Shown here: positions 27,532 to 36,261 of the stretch, one piece after another
Layout: each line of letters starts with the position of its first letter
Position numbering within the stretch: position 1 is the first letter of the stretch
Assembly (NCBI RefSeq): GCF_003185895.1
Contig: NZ_QHLY01000012.1
Location: forward strand, 558,001-622,000
Source: Cryobacterium arcticum
GTDB lineage: Bacteria; Actinomycetota; Actinomycetes; Actinomycetales; Microbacteriaceae
Direction: 5' to 3'
Length of the DNA stretch: 64,000 nucleotides
Made by a program: the position numbers and the translations under genes
Notes under the pieces: model-generated
What the model was told of the DNA's origin: nothing
The model's input: the letters and a program-made list of their open reading frames with translations, nothing else
Database searches by the model: none

Positions 27532-29160
27532 ATGGCTTTTGAATCCACCAGGCGCGGCCGCGCCATCGGCGTCACCGCCGGATTCGCCGCGGCGGCACTC
27601 GTACTGGCCGGCTGCTCTGGCAGCCCGGCTGCAGAGACGGGCTCCGCACCGATCACCATCGGCACGACCGACAAGGTCACCACGCTCGACCCCGCCGGTT
27701 CGTACGACAACGGTTCCTTCGCCGTGCAGAACCAGGTTTTCCCGTTCCTGATGAACACCCCGTACGGCAGCCCCGACGTGGAGCCCGACATCGCGGTGTC
27801 CGCCGAGTTCACCTCGCCGACCCAGTACACCGTCACCCTCAAGCCCGACCTGGTCTGGGCCAACGGCAACGACCTCACCTCGTCTGACGTCAAGTTCAGC
27901 TTCGACCGCCAGAAGTCCATCGCGGCCGACAACGGCCCGTCCTCGCTGCTCTACAACCTCGACAGCGTCGAAACCCCCGACGACACCACAGTCGTGTTCA
28001 ACCTGCTGGCTCCCGACGACCAGATCTTCCCGCAGATCCTGTCGAGCCCGGCCGGTCCGATCGTCGACGAGGAGTCCTTCTCGGCCGATGCGCTCACTAG
28101 CGACGACGACATCGTCAAGGCCGAGGCCTTCGCGGGCCAGTACGTCATCACGAGCTACAACTTCAACACCCTGATCGGCTACAAGGCCAACCCGGACTAC
28201 GCGGGCCTGCTCGGACCGGCCAAGACCGACGTCGTGAACGTCAAGTACTACGCCGACTCGTCCAACCTCAAGCTCGACGTGCAGGAGGGCGAGATCGACG
28301 TCGCCTTCCGCAGCCTGTCCGCCACCGACATCGACGACCTGCGCGGCAACGACGGTGTCAAGGTCATCGACGGACCCGGCGGCGAAATCCGCTACATCAC
28401 CTTCAACTTCGACACCCAGCCGTTCGGTGCGACCACCGCGGAGGCCGACGCCACCAAGGCACTCGCCGTTCGCCAGGCCGTCGCCGACCTCGTCGACCGT
28501 GACGAGATCGCCGACCAGGTGTACAAGGGCACATACACCCCGCTGTACTCCTACGTCCCGGCCGGTCTGACCGGCGCCAACGAAGCCCTCTTGGGCCTCT
28601 ACGGCGACGGCAACGGCGCACCGGATGCCGACAAGGCCAAGGCGACCCTCACCGCAGCCGGCGTCACCGACAAGGTGGTTCTCAACCTGCAGTACAGCAA
28701 CGACCACTACGGTCCCTCCTCAGGCGACGAGTACGCCTTGATCAAGGACCAGCTGGAGTCGTCTGGCCTGTTCACCGTGAACCTGCAGACCACGGAGTGG
28801 GTGCAGTACTCCAAGGACCGTTCCAGCGACGTCTACCCGGCCTACCAGCTCGGCTGGTTCCCGGACTACTCCGACGCCGACAACTACCTGACGCCGTTCT
28901 TCCTCACGGAGAACTTCCTGAAGAACCACTACGCCGACCAGGAAGTCAACGACCTGATCCTCGAACAGGCCGTGACCGTCGATACCGACGCCCGCACCGC
29001 CCTGATCGAAGAGATCCAGGACAAGGTCGCTGCCCAGCTGTCGACCGTGCCGCTGCTGCAGGGCGCCCAGGTTGCCGTGACCGGTACGACCGTGACCGGA
29101 GCCGAAGACACGCTGGATGCGTCGTTCAAGTTCCGTTACGCAGCCCTCGCCAAGGGCTAG
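27532..29160 (+). CDS. ABC transporter substrate-binding lipoprotein (peptide/opine family 5)
   Basis: 542 residues. A lipoprotein signal peptide ends in the lipobox LAGC (Cys28). SBP_bac_5 features include ITIGTTDKVTTLDPAGSYDN near the mature start and KPDLVWANGNDLTSSDVKFSFDR. The ATG at 27532 with GAGGAAGAGG upstream is preferred over an earlier ATG because it gives a correct signal peptide. It captures peptides or similar solutes outside the cell for the permeases downstream. A strong terminator directly after it suggests it is made in excess over the membrane parts. Confidence 0.95.
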   Translation: MAFESTRRGRAIGVTAGFAAAALVLAGCSGSPAAETGSAPITIGTTDKVTTLDPAGSYDNGSFAVQNQVFPFLMNTPYGSPDVEPDIAVSAEFTSPTQYTVTLKPDLVWANGNDLTSSDVKFSFDRQKSIAADNGPSSLLYNLDSVETPDDTTVVFNLLAPDDQIFPQILSSPAGPIVDEESFSADALTSDDDIVKAEAFAGQYVITSYNFNTLIGYKANPDYAGLLGPAKTDVVNVKYYADSSNLKLDVQEGEIDVAFRSLSATDIDDLRGNDGVKVIDGPGGEIRYITFNFDTQPFGATTAEADATKALAVRQAVADLVDRDEIADQVYKGTYTPLYSYVPAGLTGANEALLGLYGDGNGAPDADKAKATLTAAGVTDKVVLNLQYSNDHYGPSSGDEYALIKDQLESSGLFTVNLQTTEWVQYSKDRSSDVYPAYQLGWFPDYSDADNYLTPFFLTENFLKNHYADQEVNDLILEQAVTVDTDARTALIEEIQDKVAAQLSTVPLLQGAQVAVTGTTVTGAEDTLDASFKFRYAALAKG

Positions 29161-29191
29161 GGCACGGCATTAGGTTGATCCGAGGCTAGAC

Positions 29192-29235
29192 GACGGGGGT
29201 ATTCAGCGCTGTTCCGGCTGAGTACCCCCGTCTTT
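29192..29235 (+). terminator. Intrinsic (partial) terminator between SBP and permease genes
   Basis: A 16-bp stem (GACGGGGGTATTCAGC / GCTGAGTACCCCCGTC, one G-U pair), nine-base loop and TTT. Located within the operon, it probably reduces read-through and sets the SBP to permease ratio. Confidence 0.85.
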
Positions 29236-29256
29236 GTGTGCACGAGTGAGGTAGGA

Positions 29257-30348
29257 ATGACGACTGTAATTTCGACACCGACAACCCCGGGGGCCATATC
29301 GGCCACCAAGAAGAAACCTTCGGGGGGAGGCGGGATCGGCAGATACCTGCTGGTGCGCTTCCTGCTCATCTTTCCCACCATCTTCATCCTCGTCTCCATG
29401 GTGTTCTGGTTGATGCGCACAACCGGCGACCCGATCACGGCCGCCCTGGGCGGTCGGCTCGGTCCCGATCAGCTGGCGGAGCGCATCCACGCCGCCGGCT
29501 ACGACCGGCCGATCCTGATCCAGTACGTCGAGTACCTCGGACAGATCTTCACCGGCAACTTCGGCACCACCCTCAGCACCAACCGGCCGGTCTCCGAGGT
29601 CCTCCTCACCTACGGCGCGGCTACGGCCGAGCTGGCCTTCTACTCCCTCCTGGTCGCGTTCATCGTGGGCATCCCGCTGGGCATGGTCGCCGCCTACTGG
29701 CGGGACAAGTCGCCGGATGCGTTCCTGCGCATCTTCGCGATCCTCTGCTACGCCACCCCGGTGTTCTTCGCCGGTCTGCTCTTCAAGCTCGTCTTCGCGG
29801 TCTGGCTCAAGGTCCTACCGGTCGCCGGTCGCGCCTCGACCGGGTCGGAACTGCAAATGCAGGTGCTGCCCAACAAGACCGGTTTCTACACCATCGACGC
29901 CCTCCAGACCGGAAACTCCGCTGTGCTGGTCGATGTGCTCTCTCACGCCGTGTTGCCCGCCCTGGCGCTGGGCCTCCTGACTGCCGGAGTGTTCCTCCGC
30001 CTGGTGCGCACCAACGTGATCGGAACTCTGGGCACCGACTATGTCGACGCCGCCCGCTCCCGCGGCGTCAGCGAATTCAGGCTGGTGCGCAAGCACGCCT
30101 ACCGACCGGCGCTGATCCCGATCATCACGGTCATCGGATTGCAGATCGCCCTGCTCCTGGGTGGAGCCGTCCTGACCGAAACCACCTTCGAGTGGAAGGG
30201 GCTGGGCTTCATGCTCTCTGAATTCCTCAAGGCCCGCGACTTCGTCGCCGTGCAGGGCATCGTCGCCCTCCTCGCCGTGATCGTGGCCCTGTCCAACTTC
30301 ATCGTGGACGTCATCGCCGCGCTGATCGACCCGAGAGTGCGGTACTGA
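29257..30348 (+). CDS. ABC transporter permease (DppB/OppB type)
   Basis: 363 residues from the ATG at 29257, preceded by GAGGTAGGA. Six hydrophobic segments: one near residues 30-50, then after a periplasmic loop the BPD_transp_1 block. The coupling motif is DYVDAARSRGVSEFRLVRKHA. OppB-type permeases begin with the YLLVRFLLIFPTIF helix seen here. It forms the channel with the second permease encoded 2 bp downstream. Confidence 0.93.
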   Translation: MTTVISTPTTPGAISATKKKPSGGGGIGRYLLVRFLLIFPTIFILVSMVFWLMRTTGDPITAALGGRLGPDQLAERIHAAGYDRPILIQYVEYLGQIFTGNFGTTLSTNRPVSEVLLTYGAATAELAFYSLLVAFIVGIPLGMVAAYWRDKSPDAFLRIFAILCYATPVFFAGLLFKLVFAVWLKVLPVAGRASTGSELQMQVLPNKTGFYTIDALQTGNSAVLVDVLSHAVLPALALGLLTAGVFLRLVRTNVIGTLGTDYVDAARSRGVSEFRLVRKHAYRPALIPIITVIGLQIALLLGGAVLTETTFEWKGLGFMLSEFLKARDFVAVQGIVALLAVIVALSNFIVDVIAALIDPRVRY

Positions 30349-30350
30349 TC

Positions 30351-31448
30351 ATGACTCGCATCGATTCGCTCGAACCCGATGTCGGCACCGCTGGAGGTGC
30401 CCGGAAGCCCAGCCTGCTCTCCCGGCTGCCGATCGTGCACCAGCTGCGCCAGAGCGTCGGCCTGCAGCGCGGCATGCTCGTTGCCGGCCTGGTCATCACG
30501 GCGCTCTTCATCCTCACGGCGATCTTCGCCCCGGTCATCGCGCCGTACGGTTACAGCCAGCTGCGGGGCGACGACGGGGTCTTCGGCGCCCAGCAGGCGC
30601 CGGGCGGCTCCCATCTGCTCGGCACCACCGTCGGCGGATACGACGTGCTCTCCCGGGTCATCTGGGGCTCCCAGACGGCGCTCTTCGTAATTGTCGTCGC
30701 CGTGCTGTTGTCGATCTTCGCCGGGGTGTTCCTCGGACTCGTCTCCGGCTATTTCGGCGGCTGGCTCGACCGGGTGCTCGTCGTCGTCTGCGACGCCGTC
30801 TACGCGTTCCCGTCGCTGCTGCTGGCCATCGTCATGTCGATCGTCATCTCCGGCGGAAAGTCGAACCTCGTCGGCGGTGTGCTGGCCGCGGCCATCTCGA
30901 TCACCGTGGTGTTCATCCCGCAGTATTTCCGGGTGATCCGGGCCGAGACCGTGCGGATCAAGGCCGAGGCCTATGTCGAATCCGCCCGGGTCCTGGGCGC
31001 GAGCAACTTCCGCATCATGTCCAGGCATGTGCTGCGCAATGCCACCCGCACCCTGCCGTTGATCTTCACGCTCAACTCCTCTGAGGCCATCCTCACCCTC
31101 GCCGGACTCGGGTTCCTCGGCTTCGGCATCGAGCCGACCGCGGCAGCCGAATGGGGCTACGACCTCAACAAGTCCCTCTCCGACGTCACCAGCGGTATCT
31201 GGTGGACATCGCTGTTCCCCGGGCTCGCGATCGTGCTGGTGGTGATGGGTATCACCCTGGTGGGGGAGAGCCTCAACGACCTGGCGGACCCGCGCCTGCG
31301 CGGCCGTCGCGCCGTCGGCGCCTCCTCCGGACTTGTCGCCGAGACCTCCGTGGTTCCCGGCGGCACCCTGGACGCCGGACCCGGCGGCCTGGCCGGACTC
31401 GAGAACCTGCCCACCCTTCCCCTCGACGACAGTGAGGCGCCCCGATGA
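30351..31448 (+). CDS. ABC transporter permease (DppC/OppC type)
   Basis: 365 residues. An N-terminal cytoplasmic stretch and first helix (about residues 42-62) is followed by the OppC-type block. It carries VGGYDVLSRVIWGSQTALFV and the coupling motif EAYVESARVLGASNFRIMSRH. A long hydrophilic C-terminal tail (~45 residues) extends beyond the normal end. The start of the double ATPase overlaps the stop by four bases. Confidence 0.93.
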   Translation: MTRIDSLEPDVGTAGGARKPSLLSRLPIVHQLRQSVGLQRGMLVAGLVITALFILTAIFAPVIAPYGYSQLRGDDGVFGAQQAPGGSHLLGTTVGGYDVLSRVIWGSQTALFVIVVAVLLSIFAGVFLGLVSGYFGGWLDRVLVVVCDAVYAFPSLLLAIVMSIVISGGKSNLVGGVLAAAISITVVFIPQYFRVIRAETVRIKAEAYVESARVLGASNFRIMSRHVLRNATRTLPLIFTLNSSEAILTLAGLGFLGFGIEPTAAAEWGYDLNKSLSDVTSGIWWTSLFPGLAIVLVVMGITLVGESLNDLADPRLRGRRAVGASSGLVAETSVVPGGTLDAGPGGLAGLENLPTLPLDDSEAPR

Positions 31449-33163
31449 CCGAGACCCACGACTCCCCGGCAGAGCAGCAGACCGTGCTGCGGATCGACGA
31501 CCTCGGTGTGTCCTTCTCCACGGATGCCGGCGCCGTGCGCGCCGTCGACGGCGTCAGCCTGAGCGTGCGCCGTGGCGAGGTGCTGGCGATCGTCGGCGAG
31601 AGCGGCAGCGGCAAGACCGTCACCGCCAAGACCATCCTCGGCCTCCTGCCCGAAACGGCCATGGCCCAGGGCGCCGTGATCCTCAGCAGTCGCGACGGCC
31701 AGAGCTCCAACAACGTCATCGCCCTGAGCAAGCAGCGCCTGCGCCAGGTGCGCGGCACCGATGTCTCGATGGTGTTCCAGGAGCCGGGCACCGCCCTCAA
31801 CCCGGTGTACACCGTCGGCTGGCAGATCATGGAGGGCATCCGGGCACACGGCACGGTCAACCGGGCCGACGCCAGGGCCAAGGCCATCGAGATCCTCGGC
31901 CGGGTCGGCATCCCCGACCCTGAGGTGCGCATCAATTACTACCCGCACCAGTTCTCCGGCGGTCAGAAGCAGCGCGTGGTCATCGCCATGGCCCTGGTGC
32001 TCGAGCCGGGCCTGATCGTCGCCGACGAGCCCACCACGGCGCTCGACGTCACCGTGCAGGCCGAGATCCTCGACCTGCTGCGCCGCTGCCGCGACGAGTT
32101 CGGCACGGCGATCGTGCTGATCACCCACAACATGGGTGTCGTGGCCGACCTGGCCGACCGGGTAGCCGTGATGTATCAGGGCAAGGTGGTCGAAGAAGCC
32201 GACGCCAGCACCCTGTTCAACTCACCCCAGAACCCCTACACCCAGCGGCTCCTCGCAGCAGTGCCCTACGTGGGTCAGGGTGTCGTCCGGGCCGCCGCCC
32301 GGGCGGAGGCCCGCACCCCGGAGTGGAGCGCGCAGGCGCCCGTCGTCGTCGCCGACAAGCTGCGCATCCAGTACCCAGGGCGGCTCGGCCGCCCAGGCTT
32401 CATCGCCGTCGACGGTGTGAGCTTCTCCATCCGTCCCGGCGAGGTCCTCGGACTGGTGGGGGAGAGCGGATCGGGAAAGACCACCATCGGCCGGGCCATC
32501 GCCGGACTCACCCGGGTCACCGACGGGTCGCTGCGTGTTCTCGGGCACGAGATGAACGGATTCCGCGAGCGCAAGTTCAAGCATCTGCGCAGCGATATCG
32601 GCTTCGTCTTCCAGGACCCGGCCTCCAGCTTCAATCCGCTGCTGACCATCGCCGACTGTGTCGCCGAACCCCTCATCGTGCACGGTCGGGCATCCAGCCC
32701 GCGGGCGGCGAGGGCGCGGGTCGACGAACTGCTCGAGGCCGTGCAGCTGCCGCGGGCGTTCGGCGACCGTTTCCCGCATGAGCTCAGCGGTGGGCAGCGC
32801 CAACGTGCCAGCCTGGCCAGGGCGCTCGCGCTCGAGCCCAAGCTGCTGATCGCCGACGAGCCGACCAGCGCCCTGGACGTCTCGGTGCAGGCCAGGGTCC
32901 TCGAGCTGTTCGCCGACCTGCAGCGTGAGCTCGGTTTCGCGGCGTTGTTCATCAGCCACGACCTCGCCGTCGTCGACATCCTCGCCGACCGGATCGCCGT
33001 GCTCTACCACGGCAGCCTGGTCGAGGAGGGCACCGGAGCCCAGGTGCTCGGCGCGCCGCAGGACCCGTACACCCAGCGCCTGCTCGCGTCCCTTCCCGTG
33101 CCGGATCCCGCGGCCCAGGCATTGCGTCGGGAGGACCTCGCGAAGCTGCGTGCGGCAGGATAG
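31445..33163 (+). CDS. Double ABC ATPase (fused DppD-DppF type)
   Basis: 572 residues with two complete nucleotide-binding domains. The first has Walker A GESGSGKT, signature FSGGQKQR and Walker B LIVADEPTTALD. The second has GESGSGKTT, LSGGQRQRAS and LLIADEPTSALD. Oligopeptide motifs NPYTQRLL and DPYTQRLL follow each domain. It powers the transporter encoded by the two permease genes just upstream (four-base overlap). Confidence 0.95.
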   Translation: MTETHDSPAEQQTVLRIDDLGVSFSTDAGAVRAVDGVSLSVRRGEVLAIVGESGSGKTVTAKTILGLLPETAMAQGAVILSSRDGQSSNNVIALSKQRLRQVRGTDVSMVFQEPGTALNPVYTVGWQIMEGIRAHGTVNRADARAKAIEILGRVGIPDPEVRINYYPHQFSGGQKQRVVIAMALVLEPGLIVADEPTTALDVTVQAEILDLLRRCRDEFGTAIVLITHNMGVVADLADRVAVMYQGKVVEEADASTLFNSPQNPYTQRLLAAVPYVGQGVVRAAARAEARTPEWSAQAPVVVADKLRIQYPGRLGRPGFIAVDGVSFSIRPGEVLGLVGESGSGKTTIGRAIAGLTRVTDGSLRVLGHEMNGFRERKFKHLRSDIGFVFQDPASSFNPLLTIADCVAEPLIVHGRASSPRAARARVDELLEAVQLPRAFGDRFPHELSGGQRQRASLARALALEPKLLIADEPTSALDVSVQARVLELFADLQRELGFAALFISHDLAVVDILADRIAVLYHGSLVEEGTGAQVLGAPQDPYTQRLLASLPVPDPAAQALRREDLAKLRAAG

Positions 33164-33167
33164 AGGT

Positions 33168-34082
33168 ATGAGACGCGTCGAAGCAGATCCGTATCCGATC
33201 GTTGCCAGCGACCTCACCGTCGAATATCCGCCCCACGGGGCCAGCAGCGCATTCGTGGCTGTGCGGGGATTCTCGCTGACCCTGGGGCGCGGAGAAGTGC
33301 TCGGCCTCCTGGGCGAAAGCGGTTCAGGCAAGAGCACTCTGGCCCGAGTCCTGTCCGGCGCCACGCACGGTGCGGGCCGGGGCGACGTGCAGCCGCAGAT
33401 CACCGGGGGAGAGGCGACCGTTCTCGGCTACCCGCTGCGGCGCATCGGCCGCAGACAACTCGCCAGGGTCACCTTCGGAGTGGGAATGCTCGCGCAGGAC
33501 GCGGCCACAACCCTGCCGGCCAGCCTGACCGTGGCCGACATCGTGGCAGAGCCCGTGCTGGAGCGTGATCACCGCTACAACCGTGCGGCGCTGGCGACGA
33601 TGGTGGCGACCATGGTCGACGCTGTGCGGCTGCCGCTGTCAGTGCTCGGCAAGTATCCCTATGAGCTCAGCAGCGGACAGCGCCAGCGGGTCGCGTTGGC
33701 CAGGGCACTGGTCTTCGAACCGGCGCTGCTGATCGCCGACGAGCCGACGGCCGGGGTCGACGCGCTCGTTCGCGATGACGTCATCGACCTGATCGGCGAG
33801 CTGCAGCACGAACGAGCGTTCTCGGCGGTTCTGATCAGCAACGACCTCGGAGTGCTGCGGCGGGTGGCGAACCGGATCGGCGTCATGCACCAGGGTGTGC
33901 TGGTGGGCCTCGGGCCCATCGACGAGGTCTTCGACAATCCGTGGCACCCGTACGTCATCGAACTCGCCGCCGCGCTGGCGCTCGGAACCGGTGAGCCGGA
34001 GCCCGCCGCCGGGGCCGTCGACGCTGTCCCGGATGCCTCGGCTGCTCCGGCTGCCGCGAGCACCGTCCGGCACGAACAGTGA
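33168..34082 (+). CDS. Additional ABC ATPase of the peptide operon
   Basis: 304 residues from the ATG at 33168 (AGGATAGAGG upstream). One NBD: Walker A GESGSGKST, a diverged Q loop (GMLAQDAATTLPASL), signature LSSGQRQR, Walker B LLIADEPTAGVD; the usual PYTQRLL tail is replaced by HPYVIELAAAL. It is OppF-like. The upstream gene already encodes two NBDs, so a third is surplus for one transporter: it may pair with other permeases, replace one NBD, or have a different function. Confidence 0.9.
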   Translation: MRRVEADPYPIVASDLTVEYPPHGASSAFVAVRGFSLTLGRGEVLGLLGESGSGKSTLARVLSGATHGAGRGDVQPQITGGEATVLGYPLRRIGRRQLARVTFGVGMLAQDAATTLPASLTVADIVAEPVLERDHRYNRAALATMVATMVDAVRLPLSVLGKYPYELSSGQRQRVALARALVFEPALLIADEPTAGVDALVRDDVIDLIGELQHERAFSAVLISNDLGVLRRVANRIGVMHQGVLVGLGPIDEVFDNPWHPYVIELAAALALGTGEPEPAAGAVDAVPDASAAPAAASTVRHEQ

Positions 34083-34092
34083 GGCCGATGTC

Positions 34093-35100
34093 ATGAACCA
34101 GCACCAGCCACAGGGGCAGCACCGGGCTGTTCTCTCCGATGATGCGCAACTCGGCATCTCCGCTACGCACCCGACGCCGGGGCCCATCGCCATCCTGCCG
34201 GAGCCTCTGCCGCAGTTCGCGGCCGCCGTCGAACAGGCCGGCGGAACCGTCGACGTGCTCTCGGCCGGGACGCGCGGCCTGATCTGGCTCTCGTACGCCC
34301 GTGCGGCCGAACTCGGCGAGGTGCTGGCGCAGAACCCGCAGATCGGCTGGGTGCAGTTGCCCTGGGCCGGAGTGGATGCCTTCAGCGCTGTGCTCGCCCG
34401 TCACCAGCGCGACGACCTGCTCGTCACCAGTGCCAAAGGAGCGTATGCCCAGCCGGTGGCTGAACACGCCCTGGCGCTGATCCTGGCGTCACTGAGGCTG
34501 CTGCCGCAGCGGGCGCGGGCGCGGTCGTGGAATGCGGAGCCTGCCGGGACGTCCCTCTATGGCCGAACGGTACTGATCGTCGGTGCCGGTGGTATCGCCC
34601 GGGAGCTGATCAGATTGCTCGAACCGTTCGGCACCCGCATCGTGATCGTGCGCCGCAGTTCCACCGCTGTGCCGGGCGCCGAGCGTACCGTGAGCATCGA
34701 CGTCCTGATGTCGGAACTGCCCCAGGCCGACGTCGTCGTGCTGGCGGCCGCCCTGACGAGTGATTCCCACCACCTGGTGGGGGCCCGCGAACTCGACGCC
34801 ATGAAACCGGACGCGCACCTGATCAACATCGCCAGGGGACCCCTCATCGACACCGATGCCCTCGTGGCGACGCTGGCGTCCGGCGGCATCGCCGGCGCCG
34901 CCCTCGACGTCACCGAGCCTGAGCCACTGCCGGACGGGCATCCGTTGTGGAGCGAACCGCGCTGCCTGATCACCCCGCATATGGCCGACACGCCCGAGAT
35001 GACGGCACCACTGCTGGCCGAGAGAATTCGCCTGAATGTGGCCGCGTTCCTTGGAAATGGGCGCTTCGTCGGGGTCGTCGACCCCGCTGTCGGCTACTAG
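34093..35100 (+). CDS. D-isomer-specific 2-hydroxyacid dehydrogenase family protein
   Basis: 335 residues. The NAD domain shows VLIVGAGGIARELIRLL; the last Gly of the usual GxGxxG is Ala here. Catalytic triad candidates are Arg in LINIARGPLID, Glu in VTEPEPLPDGHPLW and His in ITPHMADT. It reduces 2-oxoacids or oxidises D-2-hydroxyacids; the exact substrate is unknown. It lies 10 bp after the third ATPase, in the same direction and apparently the same operon, which suggests it processes the imported solute. Confidence 0.9.
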   Translation: MNQHQPQGQHRAVLSDDAQLGISATHPTPGPIAILPEPLPQFAAAVEQAGGTVDVLSAGTRGLIWLSYARAAELGEVLAQNPQIGWVQLPWAGVDAFSAVLARHQRDDLLVTSAKGAYAQPVAEHALALILASLRLLPQRARARSWNAEPAGTSLYGRTVLIVGAGGIARELIRLLEPFGTRIVIVRRSSTAVPGAERTVSIDVLMSELPQADVVVLAAALTSDSHHLVGARELDAMKPDAHLINIARGPLIDTDALVATLASGGIAGAALDVTEPEPLPDGHPLWSEPRCLITPHMADTPEMTAPLLAERIRLNVAAFLGNGRFVGVVDPAVGY

Positions 35101-35114
35101 GACCCACCGTCGAT

Positions 35115-35142
35115 TTGGTGCACGGCGAAGTTTTGGTAAAGT
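35115..35142 (+). promoter_or_regulatory. Promoter of tRNA-Asn
   Basis: TTGGTG (35115-35120), 16-bp spacer, TAAAGT (35137-35142); the tRNA starts 43 bp later. Confidence 0.6.
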
Positions 35143-35185
35143 AGCTACGCTGTTCAAGCGAAGGAAACTCTCGCCGAGCACGCAT

Positions 35186-35258
35186 TCCTCGATAGCTCAA
35201 TTGGCAGAGCAGCGCACTGTTAATGCGCAGGTTCTTGGTTCGAGTCCAAGTCGGGGAG
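35186..35258 (+). tRNA. tRNA-Asn (GUU)
   Basis: The cloverleaf is complete: acceptor TCCTCGA/TCGGGGA with one T-G pair, D arm GCTC...GAGC, anticodon stem GCGCA/TGCGC with loop CTGTTAA (anticodon GTT), T arm CTTGG/CCAAG with TTCGAGT. The 3' CCA is not encoded. A strong terminator follows three bases later. Confidence 0.97.
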
Positions 35259-35260
35259 CG

Positions 35261-35299
35261 AAAAGGCCACTAGGGGCTCCACCCCCGGTGGCCTTTTTT
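35261..35299 (+). terminator. Intrinsic terminator of tRNA-Asn
   Basis: AAAAGGCCAC / GTGGCCTTTT stem followed by further T residues. Confidence 0.9.
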
Positions 35300-35348
35300 G
35301 TGCCCTGGACGGCCCCTGCGGCTAGTCTGAACCCGAATGTAGCGAAAG

Positions 35349-36233
35349 GTGGCGTGGGTGTTCCCCTGGCAGATTCTGTGCGTCGTGCTGGCGGCCGTGT
35401 GCGTGATCCTCGCCGTGCTGTGGCTGATGGGCCTGCGTCGCAATCGGCGTAGCCGGTTCGACCGCTCCGCCGCCGAACGCGTTCGCATCGACCTGGAGCT
35501 CTCCCTCGCGGAACAGCAGGGCCGGCTGGCGATCATCCGTGAGCTTCAGGACGTCGCCGTACTCTCCCTGGCCCGGTTGATCACCCGCGCAGAGGGTGCC
35601 CGATACGCCGCCGAGAGCGACCCCAGCACCGCCGTGCGCGCAGCCACGGCCCTCGTCGAGGACGGCAGGGTCACGCTGGCCGACCTGCGCCGAGTGCTGA
35701 CGATCGCCAGGGAGGGCGAGTCGATCCAGGCCATGCAACCCGGCCTGCAGTCGGCACGCAACCTGTTCGGGGTCATGCGCGACGCGGGCCTGGCCGTCGG
35801 CTTCACCGAATCCGGCGACAGGTTCCCGCTCAAGCCCGGCGCCGAACTCGCCATCTATCGCATCCTGCAGAGTGCACTTGCCAACGCCCTCAAGCACGGC
35901 GGTGTCGGCACGGAGGCCCGGGTGTCGTTCACCTGGACGCAAGACGGCCTGCAGCTGCTCATCGACGACGACGGTATCCGGGCTGCGGCCCGGCGCGAAA
36001 GTGCGACGGCATCCGACTTCGCCGCCAGGACCGCGTACACGATCGACGACGACCTCCGGGCGCTCAGCGAGAGCATCTCCGGCGCCGGCATCACCCAGAT
36101 GCGGGAACGGGCTCAACTCTTCGGCGGGATCTTCAACGCAGGAACAGTGCCTGGGGTGGGGTTCTCGGTCTCAGCGGTGTTCCCCTCGTTGCGCTTCCAC
36201 AACGGCGTGCACGGCGTCGATCTGTCCCGCTGA
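35349..36233 (+). CDS. Degenerate histidine-kinase-like protein (pseudo-histidine kinase)
   Basis: 294 residues from a GTG start. One N-terminal helix (residues ~8-28) is followed by a HisKA_3-like helix pair and an ATPase-like domain. It aligns by eye with the kinase at 11425: RDMHDVVAHSLAVVIAQADG there becomes RELQDVAVLSLARLITRAEG here. The phospho-acceptor His is Gln67. In the N box, QEALTNALRH becomes QSALANALKH (Glu to Ser175, Asn179 kept). GAGITQMRERA matches the G box, so ATP binding may persist. No response regulator is adjacent. TAGTCT at 35323-35328 is a candidate -10. Probably a regulatory pseudokinase rather than a decaying gene, since the frame is intact. Confidence 0.8.
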   Translation: MAWVFPWQILCVVLAAVCVILAVLWLMGLRRNRRSRFDRSAAERVRIDLELSLAEQQGRLAIIRELQDVAVLSLARLITRAEGARYAAESDPSTAVRAATALVEDGRVTLADLRRVLTIAREGESIQAMQPGLQSARNLFGVMRDAGLAVGFTESGDRFPLKPGAELAIYRILQSALANALKHGGVGTEARVSFTWTQDGLQLLIDDDGIRAAARRESATASDFAARTAYTIDDDLRALSESISGAGITQMRERAQLFGGIFNAGTVPGVGFSVSAVFPSLRFHNGVHGVDLSR

Positions 36234-36261
36234 CCCGACCGGGTCGGGCCGCGGGGTCAGC
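36229..36261. terminator. Bidirectional hairpin between pseudokinase and def
   Basis: GCTGACCC / GGGTCAGC outer stem with CCGACC/GGTCGG inside, overlapping the ends of two convergent genes. Confidence 0.6.

Noticed and set aside
35337-35342. ATG-TAG start-stop element before the pseudokinase
   Set aside because: Start-stop pairs can regulate translation, but one ATGTAG without a ribosome binding site is expected by chance.
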